Below, one piece after another: positions 17,137 through 26,681 of a DNA stretch of 64,000 nt (position 1 is the first letter of the stretch; every line of letters begins with the position of its first letter). The notes beneath the pieces were generated by a model. The model worked only from the letters and a program-made list of their open reading frames with translations. It did no database searches and had not been told where the DNA came from. The DNA is from Rhizorhabdus histidinilytica. GTDB lineage: Bacteria > Pseudomonadota > Alphaproteobacteria > Sphingomonadales > Sphingomonadaceae. Both the position numbers and the translations under genes were made by a program. The stretch lies in contig NZ_FUYM01000009.1 in the NCBI RefSeq assembly GCF_900167915.1, positions 124,001 through 188,000 of the forward strand, written 5' to 3'.

Positions 17137-17158
17137 GGATCGGGCCGAGGCCCGATCC
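17137..17158 (-). terminator. Hairpin between rlmB and ferredoxin gene
   Basis: GGATCGGGCC pairs with GGCCCGATCC around GA. On the minus strand it is followed by a T-rich stretch (TTCTTGCTTTTGTT), which suits termination of the ferredoxin transcript. It may serve both convergent genes. Confidence 0.55.
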
Positions 17159-17165
17159 TAACAGC

Positions 17166-17483
17166 TCAATCTTCCGGCGCGATCGTGACGGTCAGGCCGT
17201 CGAGCTCGTCGGTCATGGTGAGCTGGCACGACAGGCGCGAACGCTCGTCGCGATGGTCGCTGCTGTCGAGCAGGTCGTTCTCGTCGTCGCTCATATCGGG
17301 GAGCAGGCCGTTGAACGCGGGATCGACGAACACATGGCAGGTCGCGCAGGAGCAGCAGCCGCCGCACAGCGCCAGCAACTCGTCGATTCCGGCGTCGCGG
17401 ATGACTTCCATCACCGACAGGCCGGTCTCGGCTTCGAGGACCGATTCCTCACCCTCACGCGTAACGACAACCAATTTGGGCAT
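17166..17483 (-). CDS. Adrenodoxin-type 2Fe-2S ferredoxin
   Basis: 105 residues starting [13 protein letters not shown] at an ATG preceded by GGGGGAG; the longer frame adds only 7 residues. The cluster ligands are in [10 protein letters not shown] (Cys-x5-Cys-x2-Cys) and a fourth Cys in SRLSCQL, the vertebrate/bacterial adrenodoxin arrangement. It ends in an acidic tail. Such ferredoxins feed electrons to P450s or Fe-S assembly. A P450 gene lies at 50505, but no reductase gene is nearby, so the partner is unproven. Confidence 0.92.
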   Translation of the reverse strand: MPKLVVVTREGEESVLEAETGLSVMEVIRDAGIDELLALCGGCCSCATCHVFVDPAFNGLLPDMSDDENDLLDSSDHRDERSRLSCQLTMTDELDGLTVTIAPED

Positions 17484-17564
17484 TACCACTCCCCCGATTT
17501 GCATAATCCGGATTCCGCGCGCCTATGTAGCGCGGGACCGGTGAAATCAAGAGCAGGAACCGAA

Positions 17565-18209
17565 ATGAGCCTTTCCGCCGAGCAGCTCCACCGCAGCATC
17601 GATGCGCTGGCCGGCATGGAACCCGCCATCGCGCGCATGCTGGAGACGATCGGCTATCCCCCGCCGCGCATCCGCGACCGCGGCTACCAGACGCTGCTGC
17701 GGACGATCGTCGGCCAGCAGGTCAGCGTCGCCGCCGCCAATGCGATCTGGGCGAAGATGGAAGCGATGATAGGCGCCGGCCTTGCCCCCGAGGCGGTCGC
17801 AGCCGCCCCAGACGAATTGCTCCGCGCCACCGGCCTGTCGCGGCAGAAGATCGCCTATGCCAGGAGCCTGGCCGAGCATGTCGCGAGCGGCACGATCGAT
17901 TTCGACCGGCTGCCCGCCGACGACGAGGAGGCGATCGCGCAGATGACCGCGATCAAGGGGATCGGACGCTGGTCGGCGGAGATATACCTGCTGTTCGCCG
18001 AAGGCCGTGGCGACGTCTGGCCCGCCGGCGACCTCGCCGTACAGATCGAGGTCGGCCGCCTGCTCGGCTTGCCCGAACGGCCGAGCGAGCGCGAGACGCG
18101 CCGCCTGGCGCAGGGCTGGAGCCCGCACCGCGGCGCCGCCGCGATCTTCGCCTGGCACAGCTACAACGCGCGCGCCAGCGCGGCCAAGACCGACAAGACG
18201 CCGCTGTAG
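17565..18209 (+). CDS. DNA-3-methyladenine glycosylase (AlkA-like, HhH-GPD)
   Basis: A 214-residue base-excision repair glycosylase. An N-terminal helical region (TLLRTIVGQQVSVAAANAIW) leads into the helix-hairpin-helix MTAIKGIGRWSAEIYLL. The catalytic Asp is in WPAGDLAVQ (residue about 160). It lacks the Fe-S cluster Cys motif of Nth/MutY, which fits AlkA. The ATG at 17565 is preceded by GCAGGAAC. It is a single gene between the divergent ferredoxin and convergent pheT genes. Confidence 0.9.
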   Translation: MSLSAEQLHRSIDALAGMEPAIARMLETIGYPPPRIRDRGYQTLLRTIVGQQVSVAAANAIWAKMEAMIGAGLAPEAVAAAPDELLRATGLSRQKIAYARSLAEHVASGTIDFDRLPADDEEAIAQMTAIKGIGRWSAEIYLLFAEGRGDVWPAGDLAVQIEVGRLLGLPERPSERETRRLAQGWSPHRGAAAIFAWHSYNARASAAKTDKTPL

Positions 18210-18237
18210 CTTCCGCCGCTATCCTCGCCCTGCGGCT

Positions 18238-20616
18238 TTAGCCCCGGAGCCTGGCCCCCAGCTTGGCTGCGGCGGCGACGATCTTCTCGGAGATCGCCTG
18301 GAGATCGGCGTCGGTGAAGCTCTTCTCGCTGGGCTGGAGCACCACCTCGATCGCCACCGACTTCTCGCCCTCGCCGACGCCCTGGCCCTGGAACAGGTCG
18401 AACAGCCGCGCCTCGGTGATCGCCGCCTTGTCGGCGCCGCGCACCGCGCGAAGCAGCTCGTCGGCCGCCCGGTCGGCGGAGACGAGGAAGGCGAAGTCGC
18501 GGCGCACCGCCTGCAACGCGGGCGGTGCGTAGGCCTCGCGCATATGGTCGGACGAGGCGCGCTTGACCGGCACGGCGTCGAGGAAGATCTCGGCCGCGAC
18601 GACGGTGCCGTCGATATCGAAGGCGCGCGCGACGCTCGGATGCAGCTCGCCGAACTCGGCCAGCACCGTCTTCGGCCCCAGCCGCAACGAGCCCGAGCGG
18701 CCGGGATGATAGACTCCGCTCGAAACCGTCTCGAACAGCTGCAGCCGGTCGACGGGCGCGCCGACCGCGCCGAGCATCGCCACCGCCTCGGCCTTGGCGT
18801 CGAACGCGTCGAACGCCTGCGCCTTGCCGCTGCGCCAGTCGCGCGGGGTGCGGTCGCCGGCCAGCAGCAGGCCGAGCGTCAGCCCCTCGCCGTCGGCGAG
18901 ATAGCGGCGGCCGACCTCGAACAGCCGGATGCTGCCGGCGCCGCGGTCGGCATTGCGCCGCGCTGCGGCCACAAGGCCGGGCAGCAGCGACGGCCGCATG
19001 ACCTTCAGATCCTCGCTGATCGGGTTGGCGAGCGTCCAGGCACCGCCGCCGAACGGCTTCGCTTCCGCCTCGCTGATGAAGCTCCACGTCACCGCCTCGT
19101 TCAGGCCGCGCGCGGCGGCGGTGCGGCGGGCGCGCCGCTCCACCTTCTGCGCCTGGGTCGCGGTCGGCCGGGCGACGCCCTCGCCGCGCGGCAGCGGGGT
19201 CGACGGGATGTTGTCGATGCCGATGATACGGACGACCTCCTCGACCAGGTCGGCGGGGCCGTCGACGTCGCGGCGCCAGCTCGGCACCGAGACGTTCCAC
19301 ACCGCGTCGATGCCGAAGCCGAGCGCCGACAGGATGGTGCGCTGGCGATCGGGCTCGACCGCAAGGCCGGCGATCTTCTCGGTCAGCGCCGGATCGTAAC
19401 GCAGCGCCTTTGTGCCCGAGGGCGGGGTGCCCGCCTGGACGACCGCGGACGGAGTGCCGCCGCACAGGTCGATCACGAGCCGGGTTGCGATGGCGAGGCC
19501 GGCTTCAAGGAACTGCGGATCGACGCCGCGCTCGAACCGCGCGCGCGCGTCAGAGGTCAGGCCGAGCTTCTGGCCGGTGCGGGCGATCGCCTCGGGCGTG
19601 AAATAGGCGCATTCGATCAGCACGTCGGTGGTCGCGGCCGTGACGCCGGTCTTCTCGCCGCCCATGATGCCGCCGATGTCGTCGGGGCCGTTGGCGTCGG
19701 CGATCACGGTCATCGTCTCGTCGAGCGTATACACCTTGCCGTTGAGCGCGAGCACCTCCTCGCCCGGCGTCGCCTTGCGCGCGACCAGCGGGCCGCTGAG
19801 CTTGGCCAGGTCGTAGACATGGAGCGGGCGGCCATGGTCGAGCATCACATAGTTGGTGATGTCGACCAGCGCCGAGATCGGCCGCTGGCCGACCGCGATC
19901 AGCCGCTTGGCCAGCCATTCGGGGCTGTCGCCGTTGACGACGCCGCGCACCGCCCGGCCGAAGAAGGCGGGGCAGCCTTCGGGATCGAGGGTAGCGATCT
20001 CGATCGGGCATTCGCCCTGGCCCGCGATGGTCGGCAGGTTGAGCGGCTTCAGCGTGCCGAGGCCCGCCGCCGCCAGGTCGCGCGCGATGCCGCGCACGCC
20101 CATGCAGTCCTGCCGGTTCGGGGTGATCGCGACGTCGATGACCGGATCGGACAACCCCGCCCAGTCGGCATAGACCGCGCCGACCGGCGCGTCGGCCGGC
20201 AGCTCGATGATCCCGTCATGCGCGTCGCTCAGTTCCAGCTCGCGCATCGAGCACATCATGCCGCGCGATTCGACGCCGCGGATCGCCGCGACCTTCAGGG
20301 TCACGTCGATGCCGGGCACATAGTCGCCCGGCCGGCCGAGCACACCGACCAGCCCGGCGCGGGCGTTAGGCGCGCCGCAGACGATCTGCAGCGGCTCACC
20401 GCCGTCGCCGGCGTCGACCGACAGGACCTGCAGCTTGTCGGCCTGCGGGTGCGGCGCCGCGGTCAGGATGCGGGCGATGCGGAAGGCGCCCAGCTTCTCG
20501 GCCGCGTCCTCGACGCCCTCGACCTCCAGCCCGACCCGGGTCAGCCCCTCGACAATCGCGTCGAGGCTCGCCTCGGTGTCCAGATGCTCCTTGAGCCAGC
20601 TCAGCGTGAACTTCAT
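18238..20616 (-). CDS. pheT: Phenylalanyl-tRNA synthetase beta subunit
   Basis: 792 residues, full length for bacterial PheT. The order of domains is an N-terminal tRNA-binding OB fold ([15 protein letters not shown]), the B3/B4 editing domain, B5 ([17 protein letters not shown]), the catalytic-like core, and a C-terminal FDX-ACB anticodon-binding domain ([20 protein letters not shown]). Its ATG overlaps the pheS stop (ATGA), so the two subunits are translationally coupled to form the alpha2-beta2 enzyme. The overlapping longer frame upstream belongs to pheS. Confidence 0.97.
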   Translation of the reverse strand: MKFTLSWLKEHLDTEASLDAIVEGLTRVGLEVEGVEDAAEKLGAFRIARILTAAPHPQADKLQVLSVDAGDGGEPLQIVCGAPNARAGLVGVLGRPGDYVPGIDVTLKVAAIRGVESRGMMCSMRELELSDAHDGIIELPADAPVGAVYADWAGLSDPVIDVAITPNRQDCMGVRGIARDLAAAGLGTLKPLNLPTIAGQGECPIEIATLDPEGCPAFFGRAVRGVVNGDSPEWLAKRLIAVGQRPISALVDITNYVMLDHGRPLHVYDLAKLSGPLVARKATPGEEVLALNGKVYTLDETMTVIADANGPDDIGGIMGGEKTGVTAATTDVLIECAYFTPEAIARTGQKLGLTSDARARFERGVDPQFLEAGLAIATRLVIDLCGGTPSAVVQAGTPPSGTKALRYDPALTEKIAGLAVEPDRQRTILSALGFGIDAVWNVSVPSWRRDVDGPADLVEEVVRIIGIDNIPSTPLPRGEGVARPTATQAQKVERRARRTAAARGLNEAVTWSFISEAEAKPFGGGAWTLANPISEDLKVMRPSLLPGLVAAARRNADRGAGSIRLFEVGRRYLADGEGLTLGLLLAGDRTPRDWRSGKAQAFDAFDAKAEAVAMLGAVGAPVDRLQLFETVSSGVYHPGRSGSLRLGPKTVLAEFGELHPSVARAFDIDGTVVAAEIFLDAVPVKRASSDHMREAYAPPALQAVRRDFAFLVSADRAADELLRAVRGADKAAITEARLFDLFQGQGVGEGEKSVAIEVVLQPSEKSFTDADLQAISEKIVAAAAKLGARLRG

Positions 20617-21695
20617 GCGCCGACTCCTCCCGACAGCGTGGGCACGTCGAGCGCGGCGAAGCCATAATGCCTGAGCCAGCGGAGATCGCCGTCGAAGAAG
20701 GCGCGCAAGTCGTCCATCCCATATTTGAGCATAGCGAGCCGATCGATGCCGCAGCCGAAGGCGAAGCCCTGCCATTCGTCCGGATCGAGGCCGCAATTGG
20801 CGATCACCCGGGGATGCACCATTCCCGAGCCGAGAATCTCCATCCATCCGCCGTTGCCGGCCGCCGGATCGCCGCCGATCACGCGGCGTCCCTTCTCCCA
20901 GGTGAAGCCGACGTCGACCTCGGCCGAGGGCTCGGTGAAGGGGAAGAAGCTGGGGCGCAGGCGCAGGACGATGTCGTCGCGCTCGAAGAAGGCCTTCACG
21001 AAGGTCTCCAGCGTCCATTTCAGATGGCCCATATGGATGCCGCGATCGATCACCAGCCCTTCGACCTGGTGGAACATCGGCGTGTGGGTGGCATCCGAGT
21101 CCGATCGATAGGTCCGCCCCGGCGCGATGATCCGGATCGGCGGCTTGTCGGTCATCATCGTACGGATCTGCACCGGCGAGGTGTGGGTGCGCAGCAGCAT
21201 CTTCCTCCCGTCCTCGCGGTCGGGGAAATAGAAGGTGTCGTGCATCGCGCGCGCCGGATGCGTCTCCGGGATGTTGAGCGCGGTGAAATTATGCCAGTCG
21301 TCCTCGATCTCGGGACCGGTCGCGACCGCGAAGCCCAGGTCGGCGAAGATCTCGGCCAACTCGTCCATCACCTGGGCGACCGGATGGACCGATCCCTGCA
21401 TGCCGGCCGACACCGGCAGGCTCATGTCGAGCGTCTCGGTCGCGAGGCGCGCCTCGAGCGCGGCGTCTTCCAGGCTTTCCTTGCGATCGGCGATCGCGGC
21501 GGTCACCGCCTCGCGCAGCGCATGGATCCTGGGCCCCTCGACCTGGCGCTGCTCGGGCGTCATCCCGCCCAGCGTCTTGAGCAGCGCTGTGATCGTCCCC
21601 GACTTGCCGAGCGTGCGCACGCGAATCGCCTCCAGATCGGCGAGCGTCGCCGCCGATGCGATCTCCGAAAGCGCGTCCTGATTCTCTGTCGTCAC
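20613..21695 (-). CDS. pheS: Phenylalanyl-tRNA synthetase alpha subunit
   Basis: 360 residues from a GTG at 21695; the ATG 42 bases further upstream lies inside a hairpin repeat and adds non-homologous residues. An N-terminal coiled-coil tRNA-binding arm precedes class II aaRS motif 2 ([19 protein letters not shown]) and motif 3 ([18 protein letters not shown]). It charges tRNA-Phe together with PheT. I could not see a Phe-rich leader peptide or attenuator upstream; the upstream region is instead a repeat. Confidence 0.95.
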   Translation of the reverse strand: MTTENQDALSEIASAATLADLEAIRVRTLGKSGTITALLKTLGGMTPEQRQVEGPRIHALREAVTAAIADRKESLEDAALEARLATETLDMSLPVSAGMQGSVHPVAQVMDELAEIFADLGFAVATGPEIEDDWHNFTALNIPETHPARAMHDTFYFPDREDGRKMLLRTHTSPVQIRTMMTDKPPIRIIAPGRTYRSDSDATHTPMFHQVEGLVIDRGIHMGHLKWTLETFVKAFFERDDIVLRLRPSFFPFTEPSAEVDVGFTWEKGRRVIGGDPAAGNGGWMEILGSGMVHPRVIANCGLDPDEWQGFAFGCGIDRLAMLKYGMDDLRAFFDGDLRWLRHYGFAALDVPTLSGGVGA

Positions 21696-21709
21696 TGCAA
21701 CCCCACATT

Positions 21710-21802
21710 CGTCATTCCCGCGCAGGCGGGAATCCATGGACGGCGAAGCGTCCGGTATTCAGCGTCCCGTATCCGTGGATTCCCGCTTTCGCGGGAATGA
21801 CG
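21710..21802. repeat. Paired-hairpin repeat, copy 1
   Basis: Two hairpins in inverted orientation. ATTCCCGC-GCAG-GCGGGAAT is at 21714-21733, flanked by GTC and CCATGGA. ATTCCCGC-TTTC-GCGGGAAT is at 21779-21798, flanked by TGG and GAC. It has a REP/BIME-like layout and lies between pheS and the GIY-YIG gene. Confidence 0.85.
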
Positions 21803-21811
21803 GAAGGGGGT

Positions 21812-22132
21812 TCACGGCCCCGGCGGAAATCCGAACGTCGTCACGGCGAGATCGTCCCAATCGGGATTCCGCGCCTCGACCAGCTCGATCTTCCACGCCC
21901 TGTTCCACTTCTTGAGCTGCTTCTCCCGCGTGATCGCCGTGATCATGTCGTCGAAGCCTTCATAGTAGACGAGGCGCGAGACCCCGTAGCGGCTCGTGAA
22001 GCCCTTGATCAAGCTTTCCCGATGCTGATGAACTCGTCCAAGCAGATCGGAGGTCACCCCGATGTACAATGTGCCGTGCCTGCCGCTGGCCATGATGTAC
22101 ACGCTGGGCTGCTTCTCTATTCGCTTCCCCAA
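21812..22132 (-). CDS. GIY-YIG domain small nuclease-like protein
   Basis: A 106-residue single-domain protein. SVYIMASGRHGTLYIGVT holds the two GIY/YIG-like strands, and RVHQHRE supplies the conserved Arg and His. A later REKQLKKWNRAWKIELVE helix and a Pro/Asp-rich end match the UPF0213/YhbQ-like family. The apparent start is a TTG at 22132, only 2 bases from a flanking repeat. Cellular role is unknown; nuclease activity is inferred from the fold. It is sandwiched between two copies of the same paired-hairpin repeat. Confidence 0.85.
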   Translation of the reverse strand: MGKRIEKQPSVYIMASGRHGTLYIGVTSDLLGRVHQHRESLIKGFTSRYGVSRLVYYEGFDDMITAITREKQLKKWNRAWKIELVEARNPDWDDLAVTTFGFPPGP

Positions 22133-22133
22133 T

Positions 22134-22226
22134 CGTCATTCCCGCGAAAGCGGGAATCCATGGACGGCGGCCCGCAGGAGATCGCATGTCCCGTAACCGT
22201 GGATTCCCGCTTTCGCGGGAATGACG
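22134..22226. repeat. Paired-hairpin repeat, copy 2
   Basis: ATTCCCGC-GAAA-GCGGGAAT, then about 40 bases of spacer, then ATTCCCGC-TTTC-GCGGGAAT. The flanks match copy 1 (GTC...CCATGGAC and GTGG...GACG), and so does the overall length. Confidence 0.85.
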
Positions 22227-22251
22227 AATTGTTGGACGAAAACGCCGAAAA

Positions 22252-22285
22252 CAAAAAGGGCGCGGTGACCATGGCCACCGCGCCC
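22252..22285 (-). terminator. rpmI-rplT terminator
   Basis: GGGCGCGGTG pairs with CACCGCGCCC. On the minus strand it is followed by TTTTTGTTTT. It sits 23 bases after the rplT stop. Confidence 0.88.
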
Positions 22286-22307
22286 CTCCTGTCTCTTGTC
22301 CGAAGAC

Positions 22308-22685
22308 TTACGCCGCGATGCGGGCGCCTTCGGGGAGGGCGGCCTTGGCCTGGGCGATGATGCCGCTAAAGGCCTCGCCCTCGTGCATGGCGATGTCGGC
22401 CAGGACCTTCCGGTCCAGCTCGATGCCCGCCAGCTTGAGGCCGTGCATGAACACGCCGTAGGTCAGACCTTCGGCGCGGACAGCCGCGTTGATGCGCTGG
22501 ATCCAGAGCGCGCGGAACGAGCGCTTCTTAACCTTGCGGTCGCGATAGGCGTACTGGCCGGCCTTCTCGACGGCCTGACGCGCGATGCGGATGGTGTTCT
22601 TGCGGCGGCCATAATAGCCCTTCGCCGCGCCAAGAATCCTCTTGTGCTTGGCGTGGGTGGTCGTACCGCGCTTGACGCGTGCCAT
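22308..22685 (-). CDS. rplT: 50S ribosomal protein L20
   Basis: 125 residues, basic, beginning [18 protein letters not shown] and containing [20 protein letters not shown], the L20 signature that binds 23S rRNA early in assembly. It is cotranscribed 14 bases downstream of rpmI. infC is not directly upstream, unlike the common infC-rpmI-rplT order. A strong terminator follows. Confidence 0.98.
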   Translation of the reverse strand: MARVKRGTTTHAKHKRILGAAKGYYGRRKNTIRIARQAVEKAGQYAYRDRKVKKRSFRALWIQRINAAVRAEGLTYGVFMHGLKLAGIELDRKVLADIAMHEGEAFSGIIAQAKAALPEGARIAA

Positions 22686-22699
22686 CTAGCGGTCCTCCC

Positions 22700-22903
22700 T
22701 CAGTTCAGGCCGTACGGGGCCCACAGCTTCACGCGGGCCGTATCGGCCTCGGCGAGAACGGTGGTGCCGCGGTTGGTGCGGATATATTTGGCATTGTGGC
22801 TGATCAGCCGGTGGCGCTTGCCGGCGACGCCGTGCTTCACCTTGCCGGTGGCCGTGAGCTTGAAGCGCTTTTTCACGCCGCTCTTGGTCTTGAGCTTGGG
22901 CAT
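22700..22903 (-). CDS. rpmI: 50S ribosomal protein L35
   Basis: 67 residues, very basic, beginning [21 protein letters not shown], which is diagnostic of L35. First gene of the rpmI-rplT pair. No infC or other gene precedes it on this strand; upstream is the divergent AsmA-like gene 166 bases away. Confidence 0.97.
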   Translation of the reverse strand: MPKLKTKSGVKKRFKLTATGKVKHGVAGKRHRLISHNAKYIRTNRGTTVLAEADTARVKLWAPYGLN

Positions 22904-23069
22904 TTTCGTCTCCTGATATGCGACGTTTGCAGACAGCCACGGCAGCCCATACAGCCGGACCGTCCATCAAATCGCGGAAGCGCGGGCCTATAAGGGGCGC
23001 AGGGCCGGATTGCAACCCGTCGGGGATGGAATCGGAACCCCCCCCGCCTGCCGGGGGTTTCTCCAGGTC

Positions 23070-25202
23070 ATGGTAGTCGAACCCCATCCCCCGATCGAGG
23101 TCCCCGAGGGGGCTTCGGACAGCGCGCCGAAACCGGCTCCGCGGCGGCGCGATCCCGCCAACTGGACGCTGGCGGCGGGCTTCGCGGTGGTGGCGACGGT
23201 CATCGGCCTGGTCGTGCTGGCCTGGTTCGTCCTCTACGTCACCAAGGGCCGCTTCCTGAAACCGACCTTCGAATCGGTCGCCAGCCGAATGACCGAACGG
23301 CAGGTGAAGGTGGCGGGCGACTTCCAGTTCTATTTCGACATCATCGACGCGCGCTTCCTGGCCGACGGCCTCACCATCTCCAACCCGAAATGGACCACCC
23401 GCCCCAATTTCTTCGAAGCGCGCCACATCGCCGCGCGGATCAAGACGATCCCGCTGGTCTTGGGGGAACGCAAGGCCGAGTGGCTGGTGCTCGACGGCGG
23501 CCGGGTCGACGCCGAATGGGACGCGCAGAAACGGAACAGCTGGACCTTCGGCGATCCGAACAAGAAGGGCGAGCCCTTCCGCTGGCCGACGATCGCCCGC
23601 GCCCGGGTGACCGACAGCGAGGTCCGTTACATCGATCCGGCGCTGCAGCTGCGCACTGACGTCAAGGTCGGCGATATCGCGGCGGGCGATACCCGCATCG
23701 CCGGCAAGGTGCCCTTCACCGGTACCGGCACGTTGCGCGGCAAGCCCTTCACCATGGAAGGGGCCCTGCTCTCGCCCAACTCGACGGTGGCATTCGGAAG
23801 GACCCAGTTCACGATGAACGCGCGGTCTGGCGCGACCCGGCTCGACCTCGACGGCGTGCTGCCGGCGGCGACGCAGATCGAAGGATCGGATCTCAACCTC
23901 AAGGTACGCGGTCCCAATATCCGCCTGCTGTTCGACTTCCTCGGCGTCGCCGCGCCCGATACGCGGGCCTATTGGTTCACCTCCAAGCTGACCAAGGCCG
24001 GCGGCGAGTGGCGCTTCACCCGGATCAACGGCCGCTACGGCGCGAGCGACCTTCACGGCCGCATGACGATCAGCCTGCCCAACGATCGGCTTTTCCTGGA
24101 CGCGGTGCTCGATTCGAACCGGGTGGACATCATCGATGTCGGGCCGTTCATCGGCTACGAACCCGAGGCGCTGGCGGCGAAGGGCGCGCAGGCGGCGGTC
24201 GCGCAGACCGGCGGCACCCCGCGCATCCTGCCCGACGCGCCGCTGCGGATCGAATCGATCCGCAATTTCGATGCACATATCCTCTATAAGGTGAAGGATT
24301 TCCGGAACCCGAAATTCCCGATCAGCAATGTCGACCTGACCTTCGACCTGAACAGGAGCCTGATGAAGCTGTCGCCGTTCAGCTTCGAGATCGCCGGCGG
24401 CCACCTCGCCTCCGACATCACGATCGACGCGCGGGTGCCGGCGGTGGTCACCGACTATGACATCCGCCTGTCGCCGACGCCGATGGCCAAGCTGTTCGCC
24501 GGCTTCGGGGTCCATCAGGCGGGAACCACCGGCACGATCAAGGCGCGCATCCGAATGAAGGGAACCGGCGATACGCTGCGCGACTCGCTCGCCACGTCGA
24601 ACGGCCGGATCGCGATCATCCTGCCGCGCGGCACCTTCTGGACGCAATATATCCAGCTCTCCGAGTTCGACATCGGCGTGTTCCTGCAGAAGCTGCTGCA
24701 GGACAAGCTCAAGAAGCCGGTGCAGATCAATTGCGGCCTGCTCGGCTTCACCGTGCGCGACGGCGTCGCGGCGGCCGACCCGATCCTGATCGATACCGAC
24801 AAGAACGTGATGACGGCAAAAGGCGGCTTCAGCTTCAAGGACGAGTCGCTCGACATGCGCTTCCGCGCCGATTCCAAGAAGTTCAGCCTGTTCTCCGGTC
24901 AGTCGCCGGTGGGCATCAAGGGCTATTTCGCGCAGCCCGGCATCAACATCATCAGCCCGCAGCTGCTGGCGCGCGGCGGCGCGGGGCTCGCGCTCGGCGC
25001 GGTGGCGAGCCCGCTCGCCGCGGTGCTCGCCTTCGTCGACGTCGGCGACGCCAAGGCGGCCGCCTGCGGCCCGGTGCTGGCGGGCGCGCAGGCCAGCGCG
25101 ATGCGGACGACGAAAGGCAAGCCGCGCAAGGATGTCGGATCGGCCCGCGAGAACCGCCGCCAGGCCGGCGACCGCAAGCAGCCCGACAAGCTGGGGATGT
25201 AG
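23070..25202 (+). CDS. AsmA family envelope protein
   Basis: A 710-residue inner-membrane-anchored protein. A Pro-rich cytoplasmic N-terminus precedes one transmembrane helix (AAGFAVVATVIGLVVLAWFVLYV) at about residues 30-55. It then has the AsmA-type periplasmic start (LKPTFESVASRMTERQVKVAGDF) and a long beta-groove region, ending in a charged tail (KPRKDVGSARENRRQ). AsmA-like proteins are proposed bridges for phospholipid movement to the outer membrane. The ATG at 23070 is chosen over an upstream in-frame TTG because sequence before it is not protein-like. Confidence 0.85.
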   Translation: MVVEPHPPIEVPEGASDSAPKPAPRRRDPANWTLAAGFAVVATVIGLVVLAWFVLYVTKGRFLKPTFESVASRMTERQVKVAGDFQFYFDIIDARFLADGLTISNPKWTTRPNFFEARHIAARIKTIPLVLGERKAEWLVLDGGRVDAEWDAQKRNSWTFGDPNKKGEPFRWPTIARARVTDSEVRYIDPALQLRTDVKVGDIAAGDTRIAGKVPFTGTGTLRGKPFTMEGALLSPNSTVAFGRTQFTMNARSGATRLDLDGVLPAATQIEGSDLNLKVRGPNIRLLFDFLGVAAPDTRAYWFTSKLTKAGGEWRFTRINGRYGASDLHGRMTISLPNDRLFLDAVLDSNRVDIIDVGPFIGYEPEALAAKGAQAAVAQTGGTPRILPDAPLRIESIRNFDAHILYKVKDFRNPKFPISNVDLTFDLNRSLMKLSPFSFEIAGGHLASDITIDARVPAVVTDYDIRLSPTPMAKLFAGFGVHQAGTTGTIKARIRMKGTGDTLRDSLATSNGRIAIILPRGTFWTQYIQLSEFDIGVFLQKLLQDKLKKPVQINCGLLGFTVRDGVAAADPILIDTDKNVMTAKGGFSFKDESLDMRFRADSKKFSLFSGQSPVGIKGYFAQPGINIISPQLLARGGAGLALGAVASPLAAVLAFVDVGDAKAAACGPVLAGAQASAMRTTKGKPRKDVGSARENRRQAGDRKQPDKLGM

Positions 25203-25259
25203 GTTTGGGAACGGCGGGCCTGACCGCACATCCTGAGCGTCTGACCGGAAAGCGCCTTA

Positions 25260-25380
25260 CCGCTCATCCTGAGGAGGGACTGAGCCTGGCGAAGGCCCAT
25301 ATCGAAGGATATCTCCAGCCTCGAACGCCCCTTCGAGACAGCATTTCGACCAGGCTCAATGCTTCCTCAGGGTGAGCGGG
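25260..25380. repeat. Long interrupted inverted repeat
   Basis: CCGCTCATCCTGAGGA...AGCCTGG on the left and CCAGGCTC...TCCTCAGGGTGAGCGG on the right, with a further GGCGAAG/CTTCGAG pair inside. A partial CACATCCTGAG copy precedes it at about 25228. A non-coding intergenic repeat of a different type from the GTCATTCCCGC hairpins. Confidence 0.7.
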
Positions 25381-25428
25381 GACTTTTGCGTCAGACTCTG
25401 ATGGAGCGGAGCTAAAACGCTCGATGCC

Positions 25429-26193
25429 CTAGTTCAGCAGCGCGACGATCTGCTCGATCAGCCGGTCGTCGCCCGCGGCGATCACGTCGCCCGCGCTGTT
25501 CGCGTCGAGCGGGCGGCCCTGCCAGTCGGTCATCCGCCCGCCCGCGCCCTCGATCACCGGGATCAGCGCGGCGAAGTCGTAGAGCTTGAGCCCCGACTCG
25601 ATCACCGCGTCGAGATGGCCCGAGGCGGTCAGCCCGTAATTGTGGCAATCGCCGCCCCACAGCACGTCGCCGGCGGCGGCGCTCACCCGCGCGAAGCGGT
25701 CGTAATCCGACGCCGCGAACAGGGCGGGCGAGGTGCTGCCGAGATGCGCGTCAGCCAGCCGCGCGCAGGCGCGGCTCCGCACCGGCACGCCGTTGAACAT
25801 GGTGAGCTGCCCCGAGGCCCCGACCCAGCGGTCGCGCGCGATCGGCTGGTCGATCACGCCGAGCACCGGCTGCCGGTCCTCGACCAGCGCGATCAGCGTG
25901 CCGAACAGCGGCCGCCCGGCGATGAAGGCGCGGGTGCCGTCGATCGGATCGAGCACCCAGACGCGGTCGGCATCCTCCCGTTCGCGGCCATATTCCTCGC
26001 CGATGATCCCGTCGGTGGGCCGTTCCACCTCGATGATCGCGCGCATCGCCGCCTCGGCCGCGCGATCGGCCTCGGTGACCGGCGAGGCGTCGGCCTTGGT
26101 CTCCAGGTCGAAGCGCGCGCGGAAGAAGGGCCGGATCGCCTCGCCCGCCGCCTCGGCCAGGCGATTGGCCAATATGATGTCGTCGTTGGTCAT
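25429..26193 (-). CDS. Inositol monophosphatase family; probable histidinol-phosphatase
   Basis: A 254-residue Mg-dependent phosphatase. Metal-site motifs are GEEYG (about 66-70), LDPIDGTRAFI (about 90-100) and, late in the protein, LKLYDFAALIPVIEGAGG. The pattern, including WGGDCHNYG, matches HisN-type histidinol-phosphatases of alphaproteobacteria more closely than SuhB. If correct it performs the penultimate step of histidine synthesis. It stands alone between a repeat region and the divergent VOC gene. Confidence 0.82.
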   Translation of the reverse strand: MTNDDIILANRLAEAAGEAIRPFFRARFDLETKADASPVTEADRAAEAAMRAIIEVERPTDGIIGEEYGREREDADRVWVLDPIDGTRAFIAGRPLFGTLIALVEDRQPVLGVIDQPIARDRWVGASGQLTMFNGVPVRSRACARLADAHLGSTSPALFAASDYDRFARVSAAAGDVLWGGDCHNYGLTASGHLDAVIESGLKLYDFAALIPVIEGAGGRMTDWQGRPLDANSAGDVIAAGDDRLIEQIVALLN

Positions 26194-26249
26194 GCTGGCG
26201 TCATCCCCGCGTCCGGTGCAAAGTGCAAGCCTGCCGAGGAGGAATAGCC

Positions 26250-26672
26250 ATGACCAAATCGCGCCTGATACCCTGCCTGCGCTATGACGACGCCCCCGCC
26301 GCCATCGCCTTCCTGTGCGACGCCTTCGGCTTCGCGCGCCACGCCGTCTATGCCGACCCGGACGATCCCTCGATCATCCACCATGCCCAGCTCATCCTCG
26401 ACGGCGGCATGGTGATGCTGGGCTCCGCCCGGCCCAGCGAGGTGGCCGAGCGCTACCGCTGGAAGACCGCGCGGGAAGCGGACGGCATCACCATGTGCGT
26501 CAGCGCCTATGTCGCCGACCCCGACGCCCACCACGCCCGCGCCAAGGCAGCCGGCGCCGAGATCGTCACCGAGCCCCACGACAACCCCGGCTATCCCGGC
26601 CGCAGCTATGACGCGCGCGACCCGGAGGGCAATGTCTGGAACTTCGGCAGCTACGACCCCTGGGCGGTGTAA
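26250..26672 (+). CDS. VOC (glyoxalase/bleomycin-resistance fold) protein
   Basis: 140 residues with two beta-alpha-beta3 modules. LIPCLRYDDAPAAIAFLCDAFGF opens the first and DARDPEGNVWNFGSY closes the second. It resembles PhnB-like or glyoxalase-like members; the reaction is unassigned. The ATG at 26250 is preceded by GAGGAGGAA. Confidence 0.85.
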   Translation: MTKSRLIPCLRYDDAPAAIAFLCDAFGFARHAVYADPDDPSIIHHAQLILDGGMVMLGSARPSEVAERYRWKTAREADGITMCVSAYVADPDAHHARAKAAGAEIVTEPHDNPGYPGRSYDARDPEGNVWNFGSYDPWAV

Positions 26673-26681
26673 GGTCAAGGG

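Noticed and set aside
21710-21802. Phenylalanine attenuator in front of pheS
   Set aside because: The hairpins are repeats found elsewhere in the window, and no leader peptide with Phe codons is visible.
25203-25428. CRISPR array suggested by repeated CATCCTGAG blocks
   Set aside because: The copies are inverted and unequal, with no regular spacers and no cas genes.
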